In this document: piece after piece, positions 41,388 to 52,492 of the stretch
Numbering within the stretch: position 1 is the stretch's first letter
Layout: every line of letters starts with the position of its first letter
Assembly: GCF_024868665.1 (NCBI RefSeq)
Contig: NC_079906.1
Span: forward strand, 15,263,829 to 15,327,828
DNA: 64,000 nucleotides
Source of the DNA: Triplophysa rosa
Lineage: Eukaryota; Chordata; Actinopteri; Cypriniformes; Nemacheilidae
Direction of reading: 5' to 3'
Program-made: the position numbers and the translations under genes
The notes under the pieces: model-generated
Told to the model about the DNA's origin: nothing
The model's database searches: none
Seen by the model: the letters and a program-made list of their open reading frames with translations, nothing else

Positions 41388-41593
41388 TGTTATTTCGGAT
41401 TTCTGCCTCCGCTCGCTACGTCGTAATCATGTCACTACTAGAGCAAGCTCCTGATTGGTTAACGCGGCACGAATATTCACCAAAGTTCAGATTTTTGAAC
41501 TCGCGCGAAACGCTAAATTCGCGCCGCGTCATTCGAGCCGCAGGATGTCTATGGCGTCTTTGCATTGTCTTTCCAGTTTTATCACACAGCACA

Positions 41594-42219
41594 ATGCCAC
41601 AGATGTCGCAAGTTTTGAGAGAGCGTGCAATTGGCATGCTGACTGCAGGAATGTCCACGAGAGCTGTTGCCCGTGAATTGAATGTTCATTTCTCTACCAT
41701 AAGCCGTCTCTAAAGGCGTTTCAGAGAATTTGGCAGTACATCCAACCGGCCTCACAACCGCAGACCACGTGTAACCACACCAGCCCAGGACCTCCACATC
41801 CAGCATCTTCACCTCCAAGATCGTCTGAGACCAGCCACCCGGACAGCTGCTGCAACAATCGGTTTGCATAACCAAGGAATTTCTGCACAAACTGTCAGAA
41901 ACCGTCTCAGGAAAGCTCATCTGCATGCTCGTCGTCATCGTTCGTCATTGTAACGGACTTGAGTGGGCAAATGCTCACATTTGATGGCTTCTGGCACTTT
42001 GGAGAGGTGTTTTCTTCACGGATGAATCCCGGTTTTCACTGTATAGGGCAGATGGCAGACAGCGTGTATGACGTTGTGTGGGTGAGCCATAACCCTAACC
42101 CAGCCATTGAAGAGGAGTGGATCAACATTCCACAGGCCACAATCAACAACCTGATCAACTCTATGCGAAGGAGATGTGTTGCACTGCGTGAGGCAAATGG
42201 TGGTCACACCAGATACTGA
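41594..42219 (+). pseudogene. Tc1-like transposase pseudogene
   Basis: It opens MPQMSQVLRERAIGML and reads into the paired-like helix-turn-helix (ARELNVHFSTISRL). A TAA stop follows at 41711-41713 where the family normally has Gln. The frame then continues with RRFREFGSTSNRPHNRRPRV and QTVRNRLRKAHLHARR before further stops. The region around the first catalytic Asp is recognisable in altered form (FFTDESRF-like, near 42015-42030). The segment that would hold the second Asp is deleted near 42085-42100, and the tail INIPQATINNLINSMRRRC ends at 42219. Non-functional. Confidence 0.85.
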
Positions 42220-42530
42220 CTGGTTTTCGGACCCCCCAATACAGTAAAACTGCACATTTTAGAGTGGCCTTTTATTGTGGCCAGCCTAAGGCACACCTGT
42301 GCAATAATCATGCTGTCTAATCAGCATCTTGGTATGGCACACCTGTGAGGTGGATGGATTATCTCGGCAAGGAGAAGTGCTCACCAACACAGATTTAGAC
42401 AGATTTGTGAACAATATTTGAGAGAAATAGGCCTTTTGTGTACATAGAAAAAGTCTTAGATCTTTGAGTTCAGCTCATGAAAAATGGTTGCAAAAACAAA
42501 AGTGTTGCGTTTATAATTTTGTTCAGTGTA

Positions 42531-44436
42531 CATTCAGTATGGAGCTGTAATAAAATGTCGATTTAAGTTAAAATTCATATTGAAATCTTTTAATGTGTTG
42601 ACTTTTGATTGCAGATTTGGCAAATCTGAGTTTGTGACACTGTTGAGATTTCTTCTTAAAGGAATGGAAACAATTGTGAGCTTTCTAGTTCTTTTTCTCA
42701 GAAGTATTTGAGATGAATGAGATAACCAAAAGTTTACATAGGCTCTTTCAATATCATTGATGTCTTGCAGAATTTTTTTTTTCAGATCTCATCTTTGCAG
42801 CATTTCCTGTTCTAAAGTATTTTAAAGCAGCAAGGCATTTTTTGAAAGGTTTTCACTGTAAATACATTATCTGTACGTGAAAAGAATACCCAGAATTCTT
42901 GCTGACTGTGCTCTCTAAATCTGCTGGTTCTCAGCTGTATGCTTATTTTTCCAAACCAGGATTAAGCTGTCTTGTATGCATTATGAGTGTACATCGATCC
43001 AACTACACACAGCAGCAGATAATGAGATGCAAACCACTCCCACAGACCCAGAAGTAAATCACAGAACCGCTCGCATCTTCATGTAAAGTATAGTTCATGG
43101 CTCAATCAGACAGACCTTGCCTTTTGGATCACAGTATTCTCACTGCAATCTAGATGGCTATCAGAATCACAAGGGAGGCTGAATACTGCATAGGCTAATC
43201 AGCAGTTAACTGAGGACATGAGAAATGGACTGGATCATTTTGAGCTCAGGGTGGACTACAGATGGCCCAGGTGTGTTGCTTTTTGAAAAAGTGGGGAATG
43301 TGGGGGATGTCGGGGAACGAAGATGACGGTGATGATCTTGAATCCTTCATTTCACACTGCACAGAGCTAATAAAGCTAATAGTGGTAAGCAATATCACAT
43401 ATATTTCCATAGCACTTAGATTATAACTGTGCTTCATGGGAGAAAGTGATCCAACTGCTCCATGTCAGGATGATTAAGAGTTGGTGAGGCAGATTACAGT
43501 CCAGAGAAGGGTTCATCTATCTCTCAGTCTACTCAGTTGAGATATAACAAGGCAGGACTCCTTTGCGAGTATTACTAAGAGGATTACCAAATCTCAGAGA
43601 ACTCAGAAACATTGCAGATAAACTTAAAATAGAGTCAAAACTTGTATCAGAGGACAACTTGAGCTTGTCAATTGGCACCCAAAGGAAGTGATTTCGGTCC
43701 AAACAACAACATGGTCTTGTTTGGTTTTAATGGGTCGCATTTTTCTCGGTGCAGACAGAACGTTATAAAGGCTATGGGTGTGATATTGACTTGTTTGAAG
43801 TGGCACTAAAATGTAGAAAGAAACATAGAGCACAAAAAAGGAAAGCAGCTTTGACTAATTGTCTGGAGGCTGCTGGCTGCAATGGAAAACAGAGGGAAAA
43901 TAACACTGTCTCCATTAGGCTATATATTTCACCATAAATATACAATCATTTTATTTATATACAAACCGTATATAAAGCCTACACACATACATCCTTTTAA
44001 AGAAACTAACAGTAATATTTTGACCACTGCATTCATTATTCCAATACTTTATAATAATAATAATTTGTGTTATTTTATAGTTTTGATGAGTTTACTCCTA
44101 TTCTAAAATAATCAGAATAATAAAGAATAAAATGTGCGTTATGTTGGTGGTGTATACAGTAGTTTCAACTAACTTGTTTGTCTTCATCTTTTCAATCTTT
44201 TTTATGTTTTTCTTAGTAGGACTGAAAAAAGACAGCTGGGATGTTTCATATTTCCAAGAAACCTGGGGAAAGATCACTAAACCAATTTAATAAATTTGAA
44301 CACGTCAACAAACATCTTCAGGATGGAAAACAGGCATCATTCTTCCTGAAAGATTTTAGAGTCAAGCTGACATTTCAGCAGTTACAGTCAGAGGTAATGG
44401 CTTGGATCACATGTTGAAGTGGTACTCAGAGATTTA

Positions 44437-44439
<3 letters not shown>
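42531..44439. other. Plain intergenic sequence
   Basis: No gene or transposon termini recognised. The sequence is A+T-rich and unremarkable. Confidence 0.5.
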
Positions 44440-44518
<79 letters not shown>

Positions 44519-44525
44519 GCACACA
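44440..44525. repeat. (CT)n-(CA)n compound microsatellite
   Basis: About 24 CT units followed by about 18 CA units. Open frames across it are artefacts. Confidence 0.96.
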
Positions 44526-44802
44526 TGTCTGGTTTATTATCTCCGTGGGGACAGTCCATAGGCGTAATGTTTTTATACTGTACAAACTGTATATGTTATC
44601 CCCTACCCCTAACCCAACCTCTAAACCTAAAGATCATAGAAAACTTTTTGCATTTTTAGATTTGTAAAAAATATTGTTCTGTACAATTTATAAGCTTTTT
44701 TGCCCATGGGGACCTCAATTTTGGTCCCCACGGTGACACGAGTCCCCATGTGTTGGTGTGCGTTCAGGTTTAGGTCCCCACCGGGATATACAAACATGAA
44801 CA
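44526..44802. repeat. Microsatellite-associated MITE (GTCCCCA type)
   Basis: It lies exactly between two CA-rich microsatellites. Inverted motifs CCGTGGGGAC (near 44542) and GGTCCCCACGG (near 44723), with the core CCCCTACCCCTAACCC, resemble a fish repeat usually found next to CA arrays. The class is uncertain. Confidence 0.5.
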
Positions 44803-44842
44803 CACACACGCGCGCACACACACACACGCACGCACACACGCA

Positions 44843-44873
<31 letters not shown>

Positions 44874-44898
44874 GCACACACACACACACACACACACA
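44803..44898. repeat. (CA/CG)n microsatellite
   Basis: A CA array interspersed with GCAC units such as ACGCACGCACGC. Cys-rich open frames on the minus strand are artefacts. Confidence 0.95.
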
Positions 44899-45228
44899 GC
44901 AGTAGGATCAGCTTCTAAGGGCCTTTTGCAGGCCCTATTTTTTTCCCAAAGTGATTCTTTACCTATGTAAGGAAAGATAAAAGAAATGACAAGAAAGCCT
45001 GGTCTAGTTTTTTCTACCCCCACACAGCAGGTAGAGGGACTGCACCTATGCAATAGTTGCTATATTATTTTATAGAATTATTTAGTCCGTGTGATCAAAA
45101 CCCTTTAACAGGAACTTTCAATTGTTCTTTAGTCATTTCTTTAGAAGGTAAAGGTTCTGAATGTCTTGAAATAAATAAGTTGACACTATCAATAAGGAAT
45201 CTGTCTCTTTTTAATGGTGTAAACCAAA

Positions 45229-45594
45229 AAGGTGAAATTTAGCGGCATCTAGTGATGAGATTGCGAATTGCAACCAGTGGCTTACTCCACCCCTCCCTTT
45301 CGAAGCACTATGGTGGCTGACACAGAACTAAGATATTGTCACGTTTTCGCTTGTTTCCTGAAGGAGATAACGTATTTAGGAAATGCGCTCTATAGAGCAG
45401 TTTGTCCGTTTAGAGCCCCTGTAGAAACAACATGGCGAATTCCATGCAAGGTGACCCGCGGTGTAAGTAGAAATAGCTCATTCTGAGGTAAAAAAACATA
45501 TCCCTTTATTTTGTAAGGTCTTTATACACCATAATTATGTATATTATATTGCATTTCTGTACATAGATTCGCCAAAAAAATTCACTTTGGACCA
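45229..45594. repeat. MITE, family 2, copy B
   Basis: It aligns with copies A and C through GGCATCTAGTGATGAGATTG, GAGATAACGTATTTAGGAAA, GTAGAAACAACATGG and TATTATATTGCATTTCTGTA. It lacks the clear terminal TTAAAG of copy C. Confidence 0.7.
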
Positions 45595-46119
45595 CTTTGG
45601 AAGATTATTCATACTGTAGATACGTTCTTTTCTGTCTCTGGCTTCAAATGTAATGTGGTCATAAAGCTTGTTAAACTGTAGTACTGATGAAATATATTTA
45701 TTTCAGCTATTGATATTTTAGTCATTATGCCTCATACCCTTTCATTTATGTTAATGGTACCACACACTAATTATGGATGAGCAGAGAGGTGTTGCTGCTA
45801 TGTAACAGATATAGCTGTAGAGATGAAAGAGTTATGTCACAATAATAGGCGAAGCCTCTGAATTTACTGGGTGGTGGAGGACTGTTGTTTGTTTAGACAG
45901 GTACAGCTTTTGTGTCCCCTTTAAATTTTCTGTGACACTTCAGAATTTCCTCAGGGAGAAATAGGGCTGGTAAAGGGGGAGGTTAAAGCCCTTATATTCT
46001 CAGGATGTGCTGCCACTATCTATTGAGTGAGCAAAAGATGGCTTCCAGTGCACAATTTAATTGCCGAGACCTCAATTAAACCGCAAAGACCTGAGAGAAC
46101 GCAGAGAGAGAGAGAGAAC

Positions 46120-46160
<41 letters not shown>

Positions 46161-46964
46161 GTGAAAGCGTGCTGTTAAGAGTGCTCTAAAGTGCCATAAC
46201 AGGGGTGCTGAGAGAATCCATTAGAATTCCTAAATCCACATAGTGTAGTGTTAATGTCAGCGGCACTGTACTTTTACATACCCGATTGTTCTTATGTAGA
46301 AGCTTATCTCTAATTGAATATGATTTTCACCTCAGAGTTTTCTCTTGAGTTTGTCGTCCTAAGTAGAGAGCTTTGAGCAGATGGATCGGCATAAAAAAAG
46401 GCAGATGAGAACGAGGGATTCAAGCTTGCGAGTTCCACAGCCAAAGAGTAGATATATGTAGGTCAATTGAATGAATACCACAATGGGGGTAAGATTCCTG
46501 AGCGAGAAAGAGCAGAGAGGGGAGAAGGCACTGCATCTGTGCCAAGCCAGAGATTTCATTAGCACCACAGCCTGAAAAGAGAAAGTCCAGCGAGGGGGGG
46601 GGCGAGGGGGGGGGGTTGTGAGTTCTTGTCATCCAACATTCTCAGCTGGGTCCTGACGAAGAAAAATTAGCGGCAGTGACATTCAGGCCTTAGGATGTAG
46701 AGCAGATGGTCCAGCGAGAGACCAAGACAGAGAATCTCTGGGATGACTGACTTCCATCCAGTGGAATGATGATGTTACCGTATTTTACACAACAGTTAGC
46801 TCGAATTCTTCTATTTGATTGGCCAAGTAAAGTACAGTATATTAAAAAACATTAAAGTACACAGGAAAGTACATTTACATTTTGCTTACAGTGCGTTCCA
46901 GATATACATTTTTTTAGTGTGCATGTTCACTGGGAATTGAACCCGTAACACAATGCTCAGCTAG
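45595..46964. other. Plain sequence with purine-rich tracts
   Basis: Contains the GA microsatellite (46102-46156) and a G-rich run (46592-46616, GGGGGGGGCGAGGGG-like) that could form a G-quadruplex. A repeat-free block at about 45960-46080 contains TTAATTGCCGAGACCTCAAT. Near 46930, GGGAATTGAACCCG resembles an inverted tRNA B-box but is too short to call. No gene. Confidence 0.5.
46102..46156. repeat. (GA)n microsatellite
   Basis: GA units interrupted by two GAACGCAGA segments at the left. Confidence 0.93.
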
Positions 46965-47328
46965 TTAAAGTTCCAGTGTATGAAATTTAGCGGCATCTAG
47001 CGGTGAGGTTCTCTTTCGAAGTACTACACAGGGTGACACAGGGCTACGATGTCTTCACATTTTCGCCTTTTTGCCGAAGGAGATAACGTATTTACGAAAC
47101 ACGCTCTGAAAAGCAGTTTGTCTGTTTAGGGCTATACTGTAGAAACAACATGGCAAATTCCTTACAAGGGGACTCGCTGTGTATGTAGATAGAAATAACT
47201 AATTCTAAGGTAATAAAAAAGTAACGCTTCATTATGTAAGGTCTTTATACACCTCTGAAGACATAGTTATGTATATTATATTGCATTTCTGTCAATAGAT
47301 CCTCCAAAAAATTACACAGCACCTTTAA
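46965..47328. repeat. MITE, family 2, copy C
   Basis: The best-preserved copy. The ends TTAAAGTTCCAGTGTATGAA and the inverse of TTACACAGCACCTTTAA form imperfect terminal inverted repeats. About 360 bp, no coding content. TTAA at both tips could be the target site. Confidence 0.75.
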
Positions 47329-49129
47329 GATACAGAAACAGTAAGCCCTGATTTTGTTCTTAAGAAATTGTTTCTTACAGTATTACAGAAGCTTTGTTTA
47401 TAGTCGTATCAGCAGCATTCAGTTAATTCTTTAGAAGCAGCTGTGAGCTTAAGCTTTCTGCTCAGCGCTGTAGAAACTGCATGAGTCTCAGACCAGATCC
47501 ATTTACACTCCCTTCTCCCCACAGATGTGTTTAATACACCAACACACGCTGGGTTCTGACATATACTAATGGGCAGAGTGTTCAAAGACAGCTTAAATGC
47601 CCCAAAATATATAGTACAGGTAGACAAATGCTAAGATAGATTCACCACTGGGAGGAGACCTAGAGCACCATCTGGAGTAAATACAAATCTTGGCAGAGCT
47701 ACAAGAGCTGAGACATGAACAATAGCATAGTATAAAACACTACACACAATACATTTTTAGTCTAGATGTGTTATCTTTGAAAATACATTAAAATGCAATT
47801 CTACAAAAAAAACCTGACTTACATAGCCTATACCTTTTGTAATCTTTCTTTTTTTTTTAATTCAGACTTTCTGACATGTCTCTGAAAGACACTTTTTATT
47901 CAGGTTTAATGGAATAACCATTAAACTTAAATTGTGACTTTAAAAATTAAACTTTGTGATATTAATAACTCATGCTTTATGTTTTTTTTCTAAAAGATCT
48001 GTTAAAACATTGTTTGCAAATGATTTTGTTTTGTACACTCACATTTATTTAATGCCATCTAAACATATCCAAACAGTTTAACTTAACTTTAAAGCATAGC
48101 CTTGTTATTATTTGCTGTCATGCATCATGTGATACAAACTATAAACAAGAATTCGCTCAATAACAGCGAATATGTGGATTATTTACTTCCACAGAAACAG
48201 TTTGAAAATGACTGCAATAAGAAGATATGACGGAAGTCACAGCCTGATGTGATGTGATTCAACCCTGCTGGAACATTCACAGAGAAGTATGTTGTATAAC
48301 ACATTATCAACATTACAGCGAGATTATTTTAATATTTCCAAAAAACTGAGACATGACCCACAAACCCTCCTGTTCTTCATGCACATTCCATTTATATAAT
48401 CTCATAAAAATATATATTTCAACTCTTTATATCCTCCTCTCTTCAGCTCTCCTGGAATGCACTGTTGCCTTGGAAACTAAATTCTCCACAAGTATTACAC
48501 GCCTGGAGCCGGAGTTGTTATGACTTTATTTTTTATTCAAAAGGTTGTGTAGAAATGTATTTGTGTGTTGATCGGTTAATGACGTCATTTTACAAGGTTT
48601 GAGAAAAGTTTTCTATTTCATTTCAAAGTCACATTCCTGTAACGTAAATGATGAAATAATGAATCCAAGGTGGACTCTGAAGCTAGATCATTTCTAATGT
48701 TCAATCCAAGATCTACTGCTTTAAACTGAAGAATAATCTAGTCATGCTAAACAATCATTTTTTGTTATAATATTTTCAGTGGCAAAATATGGATGAATTT
48801 TGTCCATGTGAAGTAAAATCCTTTGCTCTCAGCATCCTTTGGCCACATGGGGCAGACTGGCATAAGATCGGCCTGAGGCGCAGGGCCAGCCTGGCATGAG
48901 GTGATATTGGCAGTGTGGTTTAATGAGGTCACACTGAGATGTAATAAAATAATATTCCCCTTGACAGAGCTTAGACTCTTAAGTATGTACTATGGGACTC
49001 TATCCATCAACATTTATCAGCAACAAGACATTGGAATTGTTAACTACTTCATGAGGTAGCTAATTCGTATGAATTTGATGTGAATCGGATGAAAATGTAT
49101 GATTAGTAGGAAACAGCAATACTGAAGAA
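47329..49129. other. Plain intergenic sequence
   Basis: No gene or repeat termini recognised. A slightly G+C-richer repeat-free block occurs at about 48835-48960. Confidence 0.5.
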
Positions 49130-49366
49130 GACATATAACACACACAAAAAAAGATATAGTTTGAATAATTGGAACAACGGCGGTGCCCATTCACTTCTAT
49201 TGTATGGACACAAAACCAATGCAAGTCAGTGGTTCGGTTACCAACATTCTTCAAAATATCTTCTTTTGTGTTGTGCAAAACAAAAAAAGGCTTACAGGTT
49301 TGAAATGACAAGAGGGTGAGTAAATAATAACAGCATTTTCATTTTTGGGTGAACTATCCCTTTAAA
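49130..49366. repeat. Palindromic MITE, family 1, copy g
   Basis: The right end TTTTTGGGTGAACTATCCCT and the blocks CTTCTATTGTATGGACACAA and GGTTTGAAATGACAAGAGGG match other copies. The left terminus is shortened. Confidence 0.75.
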
Positions 49367-49559
49367 TCTGCTTTTGAATCCGACATCTTAAATGTGGACT
49401 AAGGCTTGAAAACCCCACTGTACTGTATATACTTAATTTAAGAAGACAGATTGGTAAATGGCATAATCATAACATGTCTACAATGTAATTTTAAATAGGA
49501 AGTCTCCTTCATGAATTTCATTAGAGCGAGCCCTTTAAGCTATTAGATCCAAAATGTCC

Positions 49560-50630
49560 CGAGGAGTGAACAGCGTAATGAAGTCTCATTTGTAAGAGTA
49601 TTCACGCTGGAAATGACTGCGCCCGACCAGTTCTATCATTTCCCTGTTTGTTCCCTAACAGCTTGTGTCTGCCTCCAGTGTTTCTCATTTCAATGCAGAG
49701 GTTTCCATTAAAGCTACAGAAAGGCTGTTGACATTTCTATCAGAGATGGTGACACCTGGAGAAAATCAACTCATTTGTGTTGACAGATGACCGTGTAATT
49801 GAGATAGTTATAACTTTCACCGAGGAGGAAGTGCCTCTCCATCTTCTACTGAATGCATCCAGCTGTCTAACATAAACATTGGGAAATTGTTTCATTCTTT
49901 GTGGCTTCATAAAACAAATTTACATTAATAATTCCTCCCCATCTCTGTCACACTGTCTAATTTTTGTATCTCTCTTTCTCTCTTCTATTTGTACTCATGC
50001 CCCTCCTCACACAATTTAATATTTTCTGAAATGCATTAAGGAAACAACAGCGAAGTTTAATCTAAATAAATTGCTCCCAGTTGGAACGCAGTCATAATGG
50101 CAGGCAATAATCTTGCCGTCTGTAGAGAGAAAATAAAGAATGTAAATACGCTCCCTGCTCCATGTTCTTCTTTTTGTCATCACAGAACAATGTGTTTGGC
50201 CGATGCTCATCTGAATCTTTTGAGAGTTAGCAAACCATATTACTTTCATGAGGGAGCAATGTGCCCTGCCAGAGATGCGCCAATATTAATGCCCCTGGCT
50301 TGTAGATAAGCTTACTAGCATGACAACCCCACAAAAGGCATATTGTTGTTACTTAACAGACTCAAATCCCATAATATCCTCAATTATCAAGAGTAGAGCA
50401 TCTACTAAATTCTGCTCCTCTCATGTTCTCCGTAAAATCCTGCCCTCGATTCAAAAGTCTATGGTTAAATTAATCTATTGCTGCGAATATGCAGAGGATT
50501 TGCACGGTTTAAAAATACGCTCAATTTGTACATCTGTTTTTTCCCCTACGGAGACTTTTAATTGCGCTCATGAATATTTCTGCAGCACACTTAAAGAGCA
50601 TTTGGCTGTTTTTAAATGAAAACGTGTTTT
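49560..50630. promoter_or_regulatory. Candidate conserved noncoding block
   Basis: Just over 1 kb without repeats or transposon ends. Notable motifs are TTTAATTGCGCTCATGAATATT near 50559-50580 (octamer/homeodomain-like), GCCAATATTAATGCCC and TTGCTCCCAGTTGGAACG. It abuts the LTR element at 50720. Function is inference; sequence comparison across fish is decisive. Confidence 0.3.
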
Positions 50631-50719
50631 AGTTTTTTGTTTGTTTTAGCAGAAGCAAGCAAAAGAGGTCAGATTTAAAAACAGGAAAATTATTTGCAGT
50701 AACTCACTGTTTTACATAC

Positions 50720-51330
50720 TGTCATGGCTCTGCTTCCTTAGTCATGTTTTTCTTGGTCCTGTAGCAGAGCCATGACAAAGTCTTTGGTTATGTGTGGAGA
50801 GAAACATATTATTGTCCGTTTGACAATAATATACGTTCTCTCCAGTGTCTTGTCATTGGCCCCATTCCTCTCGTTTCCTCGTTATCTTTCCCTGAGTGTT
50901 TAATTACCCACACCTGCCCTGTGTCGTTATCCCTCGTTTGTCTTCCCTATATATACCCTCTTGTTTCTTTGTCCTGTGCTCGTGTATTACGTTGTGTACT
51001 GTGTTCTGTGCATGTACTGCGGTCGCTCGTGTTCTTGTGCCCTTGCTCGTGTGGTTACCTGTGGTCCTGTTCCTCGCCCTGTTCGTGTTTTGTGAGTTTT
51101 GTGTTTTTCCTGCCTTGTATTATTTAAGACGTTTGGTCGTGTCCTTTAGTTTAGTTTTACTGTTCTTGTTTTCATTTTGCCCCCTCGTGGGAAGTCGTTT
51201 GTTTTATGTGTATTTCTTAGTTCTGTTTTCCCCATTGAGGGTGTTTTGTTTTGCGTTTTTGTAAAATAAATTCTGTTAACCCCTTCACTGCCTGCCTGCG
51301 CTTGGGTTCTTCTTCTGCCAATCCTTGACA
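50720..51330 (+). repeat. 5' LTR of the non-autonomous element
   Basis: 611 bp, TGTCATGG to CTTGACA. TATATATA promoter at about 50948-50955 and AATAAA at 51265-51270. A perfect 14-bp inverted repeat (50720-50733 with 50764-50777) and a longer hairpin with about 20-bp arms (50796-50843, GGAGAGAA/TTCTCTCC) lie at the 5' side. Confidence 0.92.
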
Positions 51331-52492
51331 GAATACACGACCCATTCAGAACCCAGCGGGCAGCAAGATGGACGGCACGGCGTCGTCCTCAGGTCCGCCT
51401 AAGCCCGCTTGCTGCTAGGTTTCCGCCAGGGGAACTACGGGAACCGGGAGTTCGCCGGGGCATTCTCGGCGGTGGCTGAGGCACTGAGTTCAACGAGGCA
51501 GAGTTGAAGACGATCTTCAACTGCTGCCTCACTCAGCGCCTCACCCCGTCTGAGAAGAGGCTGCTGGGTCCCCTAGGGTTCGCGGCATGGTCAGGTTCGT
51601 GGCCAACCGGGAGATCCCGGGGTGGGGTTCCACGTGGGACTTCCACCTCGCGGTGATCACGCCGGAGGGCCTCGACCTGCTGCCGCTGCCCGGGGGGACT
51701 CGTACCCTCGGCTTGAGCTCCACGGTCCCGTTCACTCTGGGGCGCCGGTAGCGGGCGGGGAGGGAGGGGATCCGGGGATGACGTCGGCTGACTCTCCGCT
51801 GCGGAACTCCCTCCGGTCCCCACGGATTCGCCAAGGTCGGCTATGGATCCGTGGTGCGGAGAAGGAGGGAGAGGCGCAGCGGCAGTCCACGTCCGGTGCC
51901 AGCCGGCGTCCAGTCCGGTGTCCAGCCGGCGTCCAGTCCGGTGATCCAGCCGGCGTCCAGTCCGGTGATCCAGCCGGCGTCCAGTCCGGTGATCCAGCCG
52001 GCGTCCAGCCGGTGTCCAGCCGGCCTTCCAGCCGGCTCAAGCCCTGTCCAGCCGGCCTTCCAGCCGGCGTCAAGCCTGTCCAGCCGGCCTTCCAGCCGGC
52101 GTCAAGCCCTGTCCAGCCGGCCTTCCAGCCGGCTTCCAGCCGGTCCCTAGTCCGGCAGCCAATCCGGCCCCGGGGAGACCCCCAGGGTCAAGGACTGTCC
52201 CCCCCAGGACTCCTCCTAAGTCCCTTGGACTACGCACCCTCAGGTGCAGCCGGGGACTGGACTTCTCCCCACCCCCATGGACTGCCCCCTATGGGCTCTG
52301 GTTTGGCCCCTCCCCCCCTCCCATGTTTGTTGTTTTTATTGTCTCACCCTAGTCCCTTTGTATATTTTGTCTTGTCTGCCTCTTATTCTGTTCTCCATGT
52401 TTTGTCTGGTCTTGTCTTTGTCTCAGTCTTCCTTGTCTTGTCCGTCTACCCCTTGGTGAGCACCTGGAGGTGCTCATTAAAGGGGGGGCTTC
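51331..52492 (+). other. Interior of the non-autonomous LTR element
   Basis: G+C-rich, unlike the flanks. It starts GAATACACGACCCATTCAGA and holds an ATGGACGGCACGGCG start-like site near 51368, whose frame stops after about 17 codons. The longest frame (51622-52548) is Pro/Gly/Ser-rich because of the minisatellite and runs into the 3' LTR. A frame-broken segment near 51500-51560 might be a gag relic, but I cannot confirm a family. Confidence 0.6.
51905..52145. repeat. G+C-rich minisatellite, about 24-bp and variant units
   Basis: Units built on CCAGCCGGCGTCCAGTCCGG are repeated about four times, then give way to related CCAGCCGGCCTTCCAGCCGG units. Every unit contains the self-complementary CCGGC/GCCGG core, so the array can fold on itself. 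It encodes repeats such as PAGVQSGD in one frame, which is probably meaningless. Confidence 0.9.

Larger units (their letters stand above)
39573..41568. mobile_element. PIF/Harbinger-like transposon inside the Tc1 element
   Basis: It starts GAGCGTTCACACCAGACGCG directly after TTA (39570-39572), matching the 3-bp TWA target preference of PIF/Harbinger. It carries a MADF-domain exon on the minus strand from the right and a short transposase-like N-terminus on the plus strand from the left, the two-gene plan of Harbinger elements. Its interior is deleted. The right terminal repeat is missing: Tc1 sequence resumes at about 41574, and about 35 bp of Tc1 seem lost with it. A solo LTR (39926-41289) sits within. 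Confidence 0.7.
39337..42528 (+). mobile_element. Tc1-like transposon containing two nested insertions
   Basis: Ends are CACTGAACAAAATTATAAAC and its exact inverse, immediately flanked by TA on each side (39335-39336, 42529-42530), the Tc1/mariner target. The terminal inverted repeats are long, about 235 bp per arm (39337-39571 and about 42290-42528), and highly similar. The transposase region (41594-42219) has stops and an internal deletion. About 2 kb between 39573 and 41568 is a foreign Harbinger-like insertion. Confidence 0.92.

Noticed and set aside
46930..46960. tRNA-like B-box (GGGAATTGAACCCG)
   Set aside because: No A-box, acceptor stem or cloverleaf could be built around it.
50792..51264. 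Hydrophobic frames duplicated at 52565-53040 that look like membrane proteins
   Set aside because: The duplication is the LTR pair; T-rich LTR sequence gives Leu/Val/Phe-rich translations on its own.
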